From contig CM072884.1 of the NCBI GenBank assembly GCA_037013685.1, forward strand, positions 4,278,001 to 4,342,000: a stretch of 64,000 nt of DNA, read 5' to 3'. A program made the position numbers and the translations under genes. Shown in pieces: positions 25,056 through 39,306 of the stretch. Numbering within the stretch: the stretch's first letter is position 1; each line of letters starts with the position of its first letter. The stretch comes from Acridotheres tristis (lineage: Eukaryota > Chordata > Aves > Passeriformes > Sturnidae). Below the pieces are notes generated by a model. That model was not told the DNA's origin, ran no database searches, and was given only the letters and a program-made list of their open reading frames with translations.

Positions 25056-28000
25056 GATCTACTTTAAAATTACAGAGTAAAAAAAGAAAATTGAAAAAAT
25101 TAGGTCAAAAGGTCTAGCTAAAAATTTTCAATAGTGGCACCCAGAATACTGAAAATCTTAGTTGCCTGTTCCTCAGTAAAACACAAGTCTCATATATGTG
25201 TATTTCTTTATTTTTTTTTTCCACAGAAAAATCAAAAATTCAAACCAAGACAATTTAGGGCTCTGTCAGTACCACAATCATGGGCCATTAATGCTGAGGC
25301 AGCAAAAAACAGCATTGCTGCCCTGCTGCCTCTTACATAACTACACAAGAGAACTGGTCTGTCTTAAAACTACTCCAACTACAAGAAGAAATAGTAACCC
25401 AAATCTGGTTTTTAATCCAAGAGGAGTAATGTTTACCCTGGTGAAACACAAAGGCAGAAAGGACACAGAAATTAATAAATGGGAAAGATGGTTCCAGCTG
25501 GACTATTGCCTTAAAATATTCACTGTCTACAGCTTCAGTCCACTCCTATGTTACACATCTATCTGATGAATTCTGTCATGCAAATTATGTAACAAACAGA
25601 AGGAATTAAAATCTCAAACCAATTATTTACTTCCTCTTTAGGGACATTGACTCTCAGCACTCTAACACTGACAAATTTTATCAAGTACACTTACATATTC
25701 ACATACCCCTCCAATGCCACTCTGGAGAATACTCTGATTTCTGGTCTCACACAGGCAATTTCCATGCTCAAAAATGGAAATGTGATTCCCACACCGTAAA
25801 ACTTAACTACAGAATCGCTTATTTTCATCAGATTCATTGAAGAAGGCATTAGAATTGCAAGGTTTTAAAGTAATGAAAATGGGGAGTTGTTGACTGACAG
25901 AAGCAGCAGCAGAGTAACAAACACAATTATACCAGTAAGTAGTTTAGCACAGACACAGCTTAGAGCACTAAACCCCAAATTCAAGGAACTGCTCACATAA
26001 GAATTTAAAAATAACTACTAATAACCCTAAGATGTCACAGTAGACCAATCTACAGAAATTAAACAAGTACACCTCATAAATGTCTGAGACCTCTGTATAA
26101 AACCCCTGTAGGCTGATCTAGAGCATCAAGCCAGGCTGAAAACTGGAATTCTCAAGGGATACCATAGCTCTGGTGACATTAACTGCACAGCAGAACTGAA
26201 GCTGTTTACAAGCAGATTCACATTAACTCTCAGAATTTTTCATATATATATTTGATATATACTTTTTATTTATGCATATTTTGGTTTATATAAAACATAT
26301 AATTATGTTACATATAAAACATACTTATTACATACAGTGTATATATATTACGTTTTTTGGGGTTTTTTTAAATAAGGTAGTGATTTCAGATTTCTCAAAG
26401 TTTCTAAGCCTACTGTTCTGAAAACAGTTTACATGTTCTGTTTTCCTGCAGAAAGGTACCACAACAGTGCCAACCCAGAGGAAGAAATAGCATAAAGAGC
26501 AAGTTAGCATACAGTGCCGTTTTCATCACTTTTGTCCAATCTTGATCAAAAAGCAACTTGCTGTAGTGAGAATGAACAAGCAAGAAAAAAAGTAAAGCCC
26601 TTAAGTGGCAGGACACCATCATCCCCAAAAATCCAGGCACAAACAGCCCAAAAGCTGCCAACTGACCACCACTGCTGACTTGAATGAAAATCATTCCCCA
26701 GCCTTCTTAGGAAGTCAGTCACTGCTGAAAGAAGAGCAATTCAGTATTCAGGAAAAAACCCTCAAGCTAAGCTCTCCAGCAACACTCAATATTGCACTGA
26801 CATTTTAATACTGCACTGAGTTGATCTAACATGCCATTTTAAAAGGACCTGTATTCCACATTGCTTTCACAATCCCTCACCATCACAGAGAGATTACTCA
26901 TTAAAAATGCAGAGAAAGTTAGCAAATTCTATAGGATTTAACTAAGTCAGAGGCAATTAAAAAAAAAAAATCCTCTGTGACATTCCATTTCCAGCAAGCC
27001 TCACAACACTGGTGAAATGCATGTAAAAAGGCTACAAAATTCAGCACCCTGCATGAGCCTGCAAGAAGCGTGAATACGAGCATCTTTTCCATCCAATGTC
27101 ACAGTCTCAAAATGACAAGCCCTTTTTTGCCTGCCTACCGGCGACTCTACACTCTTCTTTTCTTCTTTTGAATTTTCCCCAACTTAAATTGAATGCAAAT
27201 AAGCCAGGTGTGGTCCCCAGAGCAGTAATCTGCAGATAGTCCCCACCGAGTTCCCATAGCAACTTGCACAGCTGGCCACGAGAAGGAGGTTGTATCTGCT
27301 TCATATTGGCTACAGAGTTTAAACACTCAGCAAGTGAAACACCAATTATCGCATCTTGTAAAGGAAACATCTACTTAAAAGCATATCCATTTTTCCTTGA
27401 TTAACACAGGAAAATAAACTTCTGGATATGCTCCTAATTCAGCAATTGCTCAGCAAGTCAAGTGAATATCTGTTATTTAGAAGAGGCAATACCTATGAAG
27501 GAAATGGCTTCTCTTTTCTGCTGCAAGGAACTGAAGTTTAAGAAACATACAGCATTTGGAAAATGCCCGTTATTCTGTACCTTGCCATCAAGAAAAAACA
27601 CAACTGGAAGAGAAAAGTCAGAAACTCAAATTTGCCTGGACAAGTTATAAGACTTCCACAAGATAGTACCTTTCTGACAAGTGTTTTGTAATATATCAAA
27701 TTTTCACTGTACTCTTTCTGTATCAGCTTTCAGTGTAGAAGTCCAAAGTTACTCTGCCACTGACAAACAGCTGGTCATTCCAAACAAATCCTGCCCTTTG
27801 TTCCTCACCTACAAACACGGATCCCCTTCTATTGATTCCACGTCTTTCTGCTTCCTGCACACACAGCTCACTACTTTGACTGCAATTCTTCACCCCAGCC
27901 TTCTCCCTGTGTCCATTCCATATCAGCTGGCTAAACAACCAGGGAGAAGGCACTGGGGCTGATTTGGAACCTGGGCAGGACTGACTGGCCACAGATATGT

Positions 28001-28806
28001 ACTGGATGGTTAACACACCAGAAAAGCCATACAGATAAGGACCAGGCTTTCTCTGCTTTGCCTTTGGCATAGCCACAAGCAGGAAATCTCTCCTCTCCTC
28101 AGACTGTAGTTTCAGGTTAGAATAGTCCCTATAGGTTTAGGGGAAAGGATGGGCCAAGACATCCTTGCTAATATCCTACAGCTCTTGGGAAGCAGGAACA
28201 CAGATGGTACCTAGGACACTGCCCACCCTCTCCCACCCACAATTACAAATCAAAGACTTTTTGGGGCAGATGATGTTGCTAAACATGAAGTAACCTCAAC
28301 AGATTTTTCTCTGCCATGAATCTGCACTACCATCCCACTGAAGCCCTGCAAGCTCTGAGGAACCAGCCTGCAGCAAGGAGTCCTACAGTCTAAGCATATA
28401 CAATAAAGAACATTATTTTCTATTTTGCTTTGAATCTATCTTCTTCTGTAGCACTACTTTAATGTCCCCTACTTCTTGCACAAAAAGGATCCATTAACTG
28501 TAGGCTTCTATTACCCCTCCATGACACTTTACTGACTTCTGCCATATCCCCCCTTAGTTCTGTCTTCTAGGATGATAACCTCACGTCTACACGGTTGTCC
28601 ATTAAAAGTGTGAATGGATTCCATAAAATATTCCTAATATTGCTTTTCTACATATTTTCTTTAATGTCTGAGGAGAAGAGCTGCTCAGTCTAGTACCCAA
28701 GAGAAAGAAGCACTAATGGATTGTGGCACAATGCTATTTTTTCTTATATTGCTTTGCACTCTGATCTTTTCTTGGTAAGTCCTAGCATTTGACTGGCTTT
28801 TTAACT

Positions 28807-28850
28807 ACTTGTGTGAAAATACAAGTGATTTTCACATGAGTGAAAATACA
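28807..28850. repeat. Overlapping alternative hairpins with repeated GTGAAAATACA
   Basis: TGTGAAAAT (28812-28820) pairs with ATTTTCACA (28828-28836). ACTTGT (28807-28812) pairs with ACAAGT (28821-28826). GTGAAAATACA occurs at 28813-28823 and again at 28840-28850. The two stems share bases, so they are mutually exclusive. Confidence 0.6.
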
Positions 28851-31800
28851 GCAGTTATTTCCATGAAAAATTGTAACATGAAAGATCTCATACCTGAAGC
28901 AGTAGGAATCCCTATATTAACTGCACATAAACTCAAGATCTCTCTGATTCACCAGGGTCTTAATATCATCGAATCATCATCATCTGTTCAAAGTGGACAA
29001 CTATTTTTGAGGAAGAGTGGAAAGGCAAAGTCAGAAAAACATAACACGATCCTCTCTTTCCTTTGGAAACCTGGTTAAGCAAAAATAACAACATGATGCT
29101 TATCAGTCCCCAAAAGAGCAGGAGGTTGATAAGAAAGAGACTCAGCATCAGTTACTCCTGTGTGTGATGACTTTACAAAATGTCTGTCCTTGTACCTGGC
29201 ATAACCATCTCTCAGTGATCCCTATTCTTCAAGGAGGGCATGACAAGCTTACCCAGGAACATTCAGCCTGTAACTTCACAAGAGGCCACCATTATGCCAG
29301 TTGTCTCATATGAGAATGTACATTTATCTAGGAAAGGGGAAATATAAACAAACAGGAGAAGTTCAATGTGCACATTGGACATTAACTATAAATTTTATTC
29401 CTCCATAACATATATAAGACACTGTACACCTGTGAGCTCTTCCCATTATCCCACCTGTGGGAACTAGCCTTAATCCATCACTAACTTGAAAGCTGCTCAT
29501 TTGCTTAAGTACTTTTGGTTTTCTTCTCTACCCTTTCTGCCTTCCAGATTTCTTTTCTTTTTCTAATCAGCAGCACTTCAAAGAAACAGCTGAGCTGGTG
29601 GCATTAAAATGACCAGGGAAACAGACAAAGCTTTAGCAGGGCACAACCACTGAGCAAGAGAAACATGCCATTTAGTGTTTGAAATGATGACTGTAAGCCC
29701 ACTCAATTGGGGGAAAAAAGGAAAAATCACAATTCATTAGAAGGAAGAAAAAAATAGTATTCCCCTATACATCTGGCAAAATTTACACTTTAAGAACCAC
29801 ACCATATTAACATTGACAGTCCAGTGCATATTAATAAAAGCCAAAGACCTAAAAACTGAAGGCACTCAGTCTATATTGCAATCCAGTAAGTTTGCAAAGA
29901 AACAAAAGAGGCAGAGTCTGGAACCTGAGAGGCTGAAAATTAAGAGATTTTACACTGGACGTGAACATGTAATTTTGAAAGAATTAGTAGTAATACCAGC
30001 TAGTACTGGTAAAACAAATAAATATTTAATGTCAGGTGTTAAGGAGGAGACATTCTAAATGCAAATTTACTCATGCACATACACACATGCTCTCTGCTCT
30101 CACTCATATATATCCCTTACACCAACAAAGAGGCAAGTTTTGTACATCTCAAAAATATAGAAGATTTAAGTACATATTGATTCTGTCCTCTATAGCTCTT
30201 ACCTCTGCTGTGGTTCATTTCATGATATTTGTCACATGCTGAGGACAAATTTGCACTGAAATTGCCCATATGCAATTCAAATGTCATTTGACCAACTCTA
30301 ACCCTATACATGGCACTTGCTTATGAACAGCTTAAATATGGACCAAGGAGGGGAAGGGAGAAGGTAATAGGGAGGAGTGAAGGTTTTGCCTTCTGATGAG
30401 ACCTGGAGATAAACACAACATTTTTGTAATAAAAGGAGGCCATTGAGCACCTCCTGTGTAACTTCAGCCTCAGCTTCCAGGTGACGGATTAGATTAAGAA
30501 CAGTCTCATTAAGACACTCTAATAGAGCTATAAACCATTTCCTTAGCTTCAGCTGTTAACTGGCAGTTCATTTTTTATAAGGCATGCCCTAGGACTGAAA
30601 TCACCAGCATCAGTTTCCCACAGCTGGATCTTACTGTGCACCTTGGACTGGTTAAAGAGGCTCCATTAACCATAACCCCTTATACTCGGTGAGCAAGTCA
30701 CTGTTCACTATGTCACACTTGGTGTAAAGTTCTGAATTTTAAATTCAGTTTGACAGATTTTTCACATTCTGGATCCATCACATCTCTGGCTTTGTTAGCA
30801 ACTCTCCTGATGTTACAAATTTCCTAGCAGCACCATAAGGTTAGACTCAACCATATTTGTAACTCAAGTATTGTGTTCTCATAGGTATTGCCTCACTCCA
30901 AAAGCTACTTCCTAACTGTTAATTCATCACAATTCAATTAATTTTTAGAGTGTACATGTTCCAAAGCACAAGCTCCTCTACCAAAAGTGAAACCCACATC
31001 TTTTTTTTTGCTAGGTGTTTAACAGACACTCTGCTTAGCTGAATTAAAATGCATGGGTAAGTTCCCAGAAAAAAAAATTGGTGACTTAGACCCCTTTGCA
31101 GTAATGGACCTGATAGCAGCAACTTCACCAATATTTGCATCCAATGAAAACTTCATCACTGGAGATTCCATCCTTCTTTCTGATCCCTGGCAGATACAGA
31201 AAGCACTTGCTGAAGAAAAAGACCCAGCCAGTAGATTTTGACTTTCCATTAACAACTGTATTGAGATTTTTCAGTTATCCTGTCCTTAATCCTTTTAGTA
31301 TGTGTTACTATTGATTTTGTATCACTTTAATTTGGTAATCAATGAAGTAAGCCATTCTAAATCAGATACATTATAAAAGAGTGCATTTTATCAATACAAT
31401 TACAAAACAGAGCTTTAATCTTAACAAGAACTGAAAAGGCTTACAGCAAATTCATCTGAAACGACTTTCTCTCTCTCACCACAGAAAATTGTATGAATTG
31501 ACATTAGATTATTTTTATTGACCAAAAATATCTATCAGCAAATAAAATTATCTAGTTACTCAAGTGAGTGCAACTGACCTCCAGCTTTTAAAATAAAACT
31601 GCCCCATTTTTTGACATAATTGACTCACTCATTTTTCTACCCCCTCTCTGCAGCTTCCTTGGTCACTTAAGATTTATTGACATCAACAAATACATAAAAA
31701 CAACAAATTAGAGAGGTACCTTTCCAGTCAGTCTAAATTACTAAAGGCAAACTGCCTTGTCTCACAGATTTTAAAAATCCAACTCATACAGTCTTTCAAG

Positions 31801-34800
31801 CATTCCTCTTCCTCCCCACTCCCATTTATTTTGAGAATGGCATTTTCTCCCCATTTTTAGGAAATATTTAAGGCCACACAAAAGCAGATGAGCAGGTGGT
31901 GCTCTGTGTAAGAACAGAAATCCTCACCCTTCTGCACATTTCAGAAAGTGCCCAGGGACTACAACTTCACAGGCTGGTCAGTCAACCTAACCAGTGTCTC
32001 TCATTAAAGAGGGGAGTGGAAATTTCATAATTTCCTCTATTTTGGGGGTTTGTACCTTCTTGGCACCACTTTATCAGGCCAGAGAGGTGTCTAATGCAGA
32101 AGCTGATAAATGGGGAGCAGTAGGAGAGGTGCTGCTGTGGTGGCTCTCTTTGGCTCACGAAGTCCTATCTGCAGAGACATTAATCCTGCATCATGCAATC
32201 ATAACAAGTGTTGTATGCAAATTTTGAAACAAAGGCATTCACTGGTATTACTTGAGCTTTATCAGCTTGCTAAACACCATCAGGAAAAATACATCAGGGT
32301 ATTCCAAACAATTCCTTGTGTATTTGTATTTCATTAGCTTGAGAAAGGTAATTCCAGATGACTACATCAGACAGTGCTTCCCAAGCCATGCCACTGCTTC
32401 TCTTCCTTATTTGCTAACCAGGACATGACCACTGTGGAGAAAAAAACCCACAGACTGCTATTTCAGAAGCAAAGTACAGAGAGCAAACTGACAAAGCTGG
32501 AGCTGGAATCCTCCTAAGCCAGCAGAAAGACATTGAAGACCAGACCTCCATTTAGACTCCTCTTTGCCTCACCAGGAGAGGGGAAGCCATATAAGGTATT
32601 TATTATGTTTATTCTTCAATAATTTTTCTTTTAGAATCTAAAAATCTATAGCATCCTTCTAAATAGCAGAGTATGGACAACAACTTGTCTATCAAGCAGC
32701 TTTTGCTGAGGGATAGTAGTTACCCAGTAGCAAAGGTACAATTTTAAATAAGTCCTCTGAGTCGATTCTTTCATTTCCCTCATTTTTGTATTAAAATATC
32801 AGCCATCAACACTTGTGCATTCACTATGAGCTGTTCTCTCAGAGATTATTTGGCTGCAAGAGTCAACAGGTAGATACAAAATCAAGAAGTCTCTTCAAAC
32901 AGCATTCCTCACAATTCCTCTTTCATGCTTTACTTTACTATGCAAGTTTGAAATCCTACAGTATTACTTCAGATGACAACTAATCTACCCTATGTGCACA
33001 ATGAATCATCAGTTTGCCTATTAAATTAACAATCAAATTAATGACTAATTTATTAGGGGTTTTGTCTTGCTAATTACAGAAACATATGTATCATACTATA
33101 AAGGCCCTTTTTATTGCTGCTGAGATCACCTTATTTGGTTTTAACAGCAATTTTTACTAGTAAGTTTTTTTTAATTATCACTCATGAAATCAGACATACG
33201 TTCAGTTCTCAACCATGTGCCCACTATTTCAGCTGAATTTTTAAACCTCCCCAGCACCAATTTGATGTTCCACATGCTCCTGACTTACAAACTTATCCAC
33301 ACACCCCTATTGCAAAAAAATCACCCTTGCTATTTCTTTCAGGTTTCTGGTTACACTTTGATGGTGGCAGACCCTGGCCTTTCTCCAGAGGCTCTCTCTC
33401 CTGGAAAGAGATCTTGTGCACAACTAAATTTAAACTTTGCTTCCCTAAGCAGTCTTTCCAGCTACACATTTCTATTCAAATCAACGGACAGCATCTGTTT
33501 AAATGGTCATAAGAATTGTTGCAAAGACATGAACTGCTGAACCTAAAACCTGCCTGACTGTGATTAATACAAGGTACAAGAAACCTCACAGTGGACACCC
33601 ATGGAATAGCCCACTTACCAGAGAAGTTTCTTCCTAATCCCCTCTGGTTAGCACTTTATTTGTTCCCTGTTGTATAATGGTTTTTCAATTCTTTACAAAG
33701 GCTTTACAAAGCTTTCATTTAACCTAGCATAATGTACTGTAAATGAATAATCCCTTTTCTTTCCTGATCCTGTTAATCTTTTGGCCTCAGTTACATCTCA
33801 CAGCAGTGAGATGCAAATGTTAATTATGCAAGAAGTAGAAGATCTCTATTTTGATTTCCATCTGCCCAATACAAGTCCAGAACAAGACACAGATAACTGA
33901 GTGCTTTTCTATCACCATGGGAACATGATTGCCAGGAACATACCAAGAACGTCTCATATTGACTCCCAGAAGTCCCAGTCAAGTACCTTCTATCCATCAC
34001 AGCCTCCTTTATCTCCTTTGTTGATTCATATTTTTCACAAACCCCTGATTATTCTCATTATAACTCAATCTTCCTCAGGGCTGCAGAAACACTGTCATAC
34101 TCACAGAACATCTCCCTCTTGTTTGCATCATGGAAGTCAATTATCTCATCTACAAAACACGTGTAGATGTAGAAGTAGTTGAAACATTTTATTAATGTGA
34201 TAGTGAAAACCAAAGTTGACAAAGTTGTAGGGCAATCCCCTTTTCCCCTAGCCATCCCTCCCATGGGGTCACACCACCATTCAATTCACCCCATGGCTGG
34301 CATGATTAGCCCACAGAACTAGGCATCTGAAAATTAACCCTTCTGAAAAAAACAATTCTGGCAGCTCAGCTCCCAACTGGATGCCTGCAAAATCAGACAA
34401 GCCCAGCAGAGCAAATGCCATCGAAGCTGGAACCAAGCAGAATCAATCTAGTTTGGTTTGAATTGTTTAAACCACAGCTTCACAATACTTCTAGATTTTA
34501 TAACAAAGCCAATCTTATGACTGTTCAGCATTGAAAAAGAAAAGCTTCATTTTCTTTCTATCCTCCAATCACAACAAGTTGGCTCTCTCTCTTCCCTAAC
34601 ACTGCCTCCCTGGTGCTCATCTAACCAGAAGGGGAGACAATTTTAGTTGGCAGTCCAGAAGAAAACTAACTCATAAAAAACTAACAGAAAATTATTTTCC
34701 TTTCAAGTTAAATCAGCTATGTGTGGTAGCTAAAGACTGAAAACAGACACAAGGGCAGAGGCTGAATCATGAAAGAGAGGAAAAGAAAGAAGAACTATCC

Positions 34801-36410
34801 TTCCAGTGGCAGGAAACTTAAAAAGGTTTGTCACAGCTTCAGCATGAGGGTGAAGAGCCAGGACACAGCAATGTGATGGCTTAGCATTGTTGAAAGGAGG
34901 CCACACTCCACACTTGGATTTCCCACCATTTTTGGCTACCCTGTGCTGGCTTTGTCACTACATCCTTCTAGAAAGGTATATAATTTGTTAGAACAGTAAA
35001 AGATTTTCCAAAGGAAGAAGAATAAAGACAAGATAATGAAGCTGAAGGTAAGGAGCAAGGGGAGTCCATTTCCAGCTTCAGAGAGCTGTTAAGTTCGCTT
35101 AGCCAAGCATGGAACCATAACTTAAATATAGATACTTCTCTTTCAGAAAGAGATATATTGTTATGCTGTAATGTGCCTAAAAAAAGAGCTGTAATCAGAT
35201 ATACACTCAAGTCACCATCATTGCTGCTCTTCTCCAGTACATTAGTGATTGTAACATATTAGCTTTCCCCTTAGATAAAGCATTCAACTGTGACCACCCA
35301 AAAGCCTTACACTGCAAAATATATTTGCACCATCATGTTCTCAGCTTCCTTCAAATACAAAGCAATGTGCAAAATACATGCATCAGGCAATGTCAAGAGA
35401 AACCTACTGAAGCTGTAGCCACAGAATCAGAACATGTTTTTGTCAACACTGACTCAAGACATTCAATAGCAGTTCTCATCTCTTAGAATTACTAGCTAAA
35501 TTTTGATCAACAGATCAATCAATTTTGATTTAGTTCATAGCTAATTAAAAATTAGTTGATAGACTGCTCTGACTGAAAAATAACAAGGCTGAGTTCTATC
35601 AGCTCTCTTACCAGCAAGAGAGAATGAAAAGATACCCATAAGCTCTTCATTTTTGCCAGGTGCTTCCAATACTTGCTTTGGTAATGGAGAACAAGATAGA
35701 GCCCACCATACCATAAACACATTTATTTTGGATTGAACTAGGATCTGATATGTGTAATACTATAATGGAGGAAGCTCATAGAAAAAAAGCTGGCATAGCG
35801 GTGCTCAATTTCAGTTTTTCTTAATATCTCAATCTATTTAGACATTACTTTCTTTCTCAGAATAGAAACTTCCAAGAAAACATGATACTGTTTCCATATT
35901 TCGGTTAAAAGTTAGCCAAAACTTTTTTCCCCTTGAAGCAACACAAGATATAAATGTTATTGGAGCACAGATAGTAGCAATGTAATTCACTGGGCACTGA
36001 AACTACTAAACGTTCTTTCCTGAACTGTTTGCATCTTGCAATTCTTACATTTTGGAGAATTTTTAAACCAGATTATGATTAAAGCAAGAGTTTGCCCCTT
36101 TTGGTAGGTTCATCAAGAGACTCAACCTACAAAAAGCTGTGGTGCACAGTCATTTCCAGAAAAGCTAAAAATCTCTATTACCTCAGAACAAGAATTCATG
36201 TGGCAGCAAATCCACATTTTTGGCAAGCACTTCTTTTTAGCACCCATGTCCTCTGAACCCAATTCTGTGTCTGCACTGTTCCTACTCTCAGTTTCACCAG
36301 TACAATCACTTGTAGAGTGTCCCATAAACAGAGCCAAAGAATTGATAGAGATGAAAAGTAACTGTACAGTTCACTATACAAAAGACTTGATTACCTTAAG
36401 GGCATTTTAT

Positions 36411-36440
36411 AAACAAACAAACAAATAAATATATATATAC
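36411..36440. repeat. Compound (AAAC)n/(AAAT)n/(TA)n microsatellite
   Basis: AAAC units pass into AAAT and then alternating TA. It is an ordinary compound microsatellite. Confidence 0.85.
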
Positions 36441-39275
36441 ACCCAGGCTAGATTAAAGATGGGTTTCTCTGCTTTACTGAACTGCTGCAATAAGCATGTT
36501 TATAAAGATCCCTTCTCTGCATTAATTTTCCAACAACTGATGTATCTCATGTTCTTACTGAATTCTTTCCTTTTATGTGAATGGTAGCAGCTTCCTCTAC
36601 CTGCCCATTTACTGGGGAATCCCTAGGAAACCAGTCTCCTTCAGACTTCCATGCCCCTGAAAAATGTAACCATCTAGACAGAGGATGCAAAAAAATTACA
36701 AGAAGTGGAATTAACAGTCATCATAACCTAATAATCTCAATGTTCTTTGAAAAACAGGATTAAACATCTCCCTGCCCAAAAATTCCTGCCACCTTTTGAG
36801 GTTTAATAAAGCTCAGAGACTTTTTGTATAAAAATCTAATTTAGAGCTTGTAAACAGGTTAACAAACAACAACAATATATTATCAAAGAAAGAAAAGATG
36901 ATCTTTTGTCAGTACATCATCTTTTTCCCTGCCACCTGGAAAGTATGTAAAGGTGTATTTAATCTCCTCTTAAATATCTCTTTTCTGTTCTCTTCCATTC
37001 TGTAGCACACTGTGTGTTTATTTCCTAGCCTCTCACCCTTAACTTGAGGGACAGGCTATTCTCTTATATCCACCTTATTAGCTTCACAAATGCACGGTAC
37101 ACCAAGGTCAAGGTATAAGGCAAAAAATCCTAGGGCTCAAAGCAGGTACAAAGAGTGGAAATGCTTGAAATAAGGACTGAAACAGTACATGCTCTAGGAG
37201 GGCAGGCCTCAAAGAGCCAGATTCACACAAAGGGGAAAAGAAAATGTTGCACTCCAATTTAATCAAAATCCACTGGACACAACAGCTGACTCTGCAGCCC
37301 CGGTGACCTGAAGAGTAATTTTATTAGTTATACGGAAATATCCATTTTCAAGTTCCAACTGCTGCTCGTCTCTACTTCCCCACCTTGCCCATGAAGAGGA
37401 GAAAATTCACACAAGCCGTATTTTTACACGTTCCTCCTCAAGGAACACTCCAAAATAGAATAAGAGAGTTCCTTCCCTTTATTTGGAACTACACTCTTTT
37501 AAAATAGCACATGCTGAAATGCAAAAGATTTATTTTAACTTTAAAGCAGCGCTGGAAGGTGGAACTTTTATGCACATAAGACAAGCTCAAAACATCTGAA
37601 AAAACAATACTGGAAACTTCAGCACACATATTTTCTTAAAATCCAGATTTTGGTACAGTTTACATAAATTTATAGCAGGCATAGATTAGGCAAAACTGTC
37701 CAAGTAATGCTTTAAGTATCTGCTGAACAACAGTTCAGTTGTGTTCCATTTTCATCATTAAATACAGTTGTTATCTCTGAGAGCAGACATTACACCGTTT
37801 ATTTTATGCACTGATAAATGTTAAAAACCTGTTATTTTAATAGCATTTTGCCATTTCCATACTTTTAACTTGTGTCTTTAGTCGTGGCTTCCCTAGGAAG
37901 AAAAATGAGAACATGAACGTGATGCTGCTTTCTTATTTAACACCTAAAGAGGTTCTGCTACCTGCCAGTCCTATTAACTTTACTCAGCCACTGACCAGTA
38001 AAGCTGTTGAGCAGCAAATGTAGCCAAAGCAATACAAACACTGTATAATACAGATTTGTTTTGTATTTGAAAAATTGTTTGCCATTACACGAGTTTGATT
38101 CTTTTATTACAAAGAACTTCAGTGTTACAGCTATGAATGGCATAAATCACTATGCCAGCCAAAAAGCCCTTGATTTCTTAAAAATTAAACAAGAAAAAAA
38201 AAGTGAACATTTAAAGCTCTCCCCTTCTTAAGGAAAATACTGCAGCAGAAAACAATTTAATAACTCATACAACAAGAACACAGCCACATTTTCTCCATGA
38301 AACAAAAGAGAACCGAGCACCCCAGCCTTTACTAGATTAATTATTTCTCTACACTTGCCTTGTGCAAACTTCAGCTTACTTTGGACCCAAGACCTTTATG
38401 GCTCAACTCCCAGGAGATGCTGAGAAGGTGTTCTCAGTGGAGCAAACTTTTCCAGAGAAATCACATTCTGATTCAGGAGAATTCATTTCTTTTGGCCTTT
38501 GGGGGAACACTGCAGGTCCCATGTATTTGTTCAAGTCTTTACCTAGTGAGAGCAGAATCCCTTCTAGGCTTTGTCAGGTTCATGCTGATCTTGCAACATC
38601 TGGCTGTGTACAGTCACACTGTTCACATATTTTTAATTCTGTACAAGTAATTTTAACCCAATCTTTTCAAGAACTCTATTTTCCAGATCTTTAAAACAGA
38701 CATTTAAGAGAAGTCTTCAAGTAATACTGCGTCAATAACACGCAGTTAAAATATAATATGTTGAACAACAAAGAAATAGTTGATTAGTATTAAACAAGTG
38801 TCTACAACTAGAAAGTTGCAGTAAGATAAATCTCAGGAGATAGGAGTGAAATGCTGTGTAGGCATATGAACCACTTCTAATATTGAGAATAAAATCACAG
38901 GATAGGAAAGGCATTCTAAGTGGCACAAACCCAACTTTTATACACATGAAATACGAAATATTATTTTTCAGATTTTTTTTTTTAAGAGTAAAGTAAAAAT
39001 AACCCCAAAAAAGCTCCAGAGGATGACAAAGAAATTCACTTAAGAGCAGCTCTTCCATTCTGAACAACCACAGACATTTCCAGCACCTACACCATAACTG
39101 CACACGTAATTAATTCAGCGTAGCAGTCAGAAACAGTGGCGCTGAGACAGCCACAGTTCAGCAGCCCACACTTGGCTGTAAGGAAATTTTTCCTGAAGAC
39201 AGATGCCACCCGGAGGAACCAAACCAGAAAAACAATTGGCTGCCTGACCAGAGGCAAGGCAAGGAGAGATTACAA

Positions 39276-39306
39276 CTGCGAGTCTCCCTCCTCCCGAGAC
39301 TCGCAG
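39276..39306. repeat. Perfect 11-bp inverted repeat (GC-rich hairpin)
   Basis: CTGCGAGTCTC (39276-39286) is the exact reverse complement of GAGACTCGCAG (39296-39306), separated by the 9-base pyrimidine loop CCTCCTCCC. It lies at the edge of a small CpG-containing patch (to about 39340) in otherwise CpG-poor DNA. Confidence 0.85.

Larger units (their letters stand above)
18061..39275. other. Long non-coding stretch (first intron or 5' flank of POU2F1), part 1
   Basis: No conserved gene is recognisable on either strand across these 21 kb. It contains one minus-oriented CR1 fragment (19955-20105), simple repeats, small hairpins (24.7 and 28.8 kb), a degenerate TA-rich tract at about 26240-26355, and an unusual number of octamer motifs between 22.9 and 33.8 kb. 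A locally GC-richer patch at about 19500-19750 has overlapping open frames in both directions but no recognisable protein. The longest frames, such as minus 22898-23401, look like chance. Confidence 0.7.

Noticed and set aside
31053..31241. 62-codon plus-strand frame with a protein-like appearance (DLDPFAVMDLIAATS...)
   Set aside because: It matches no family I recall, has no splice-site or promoter support, and an equally open minus-strand frame overlaps it.
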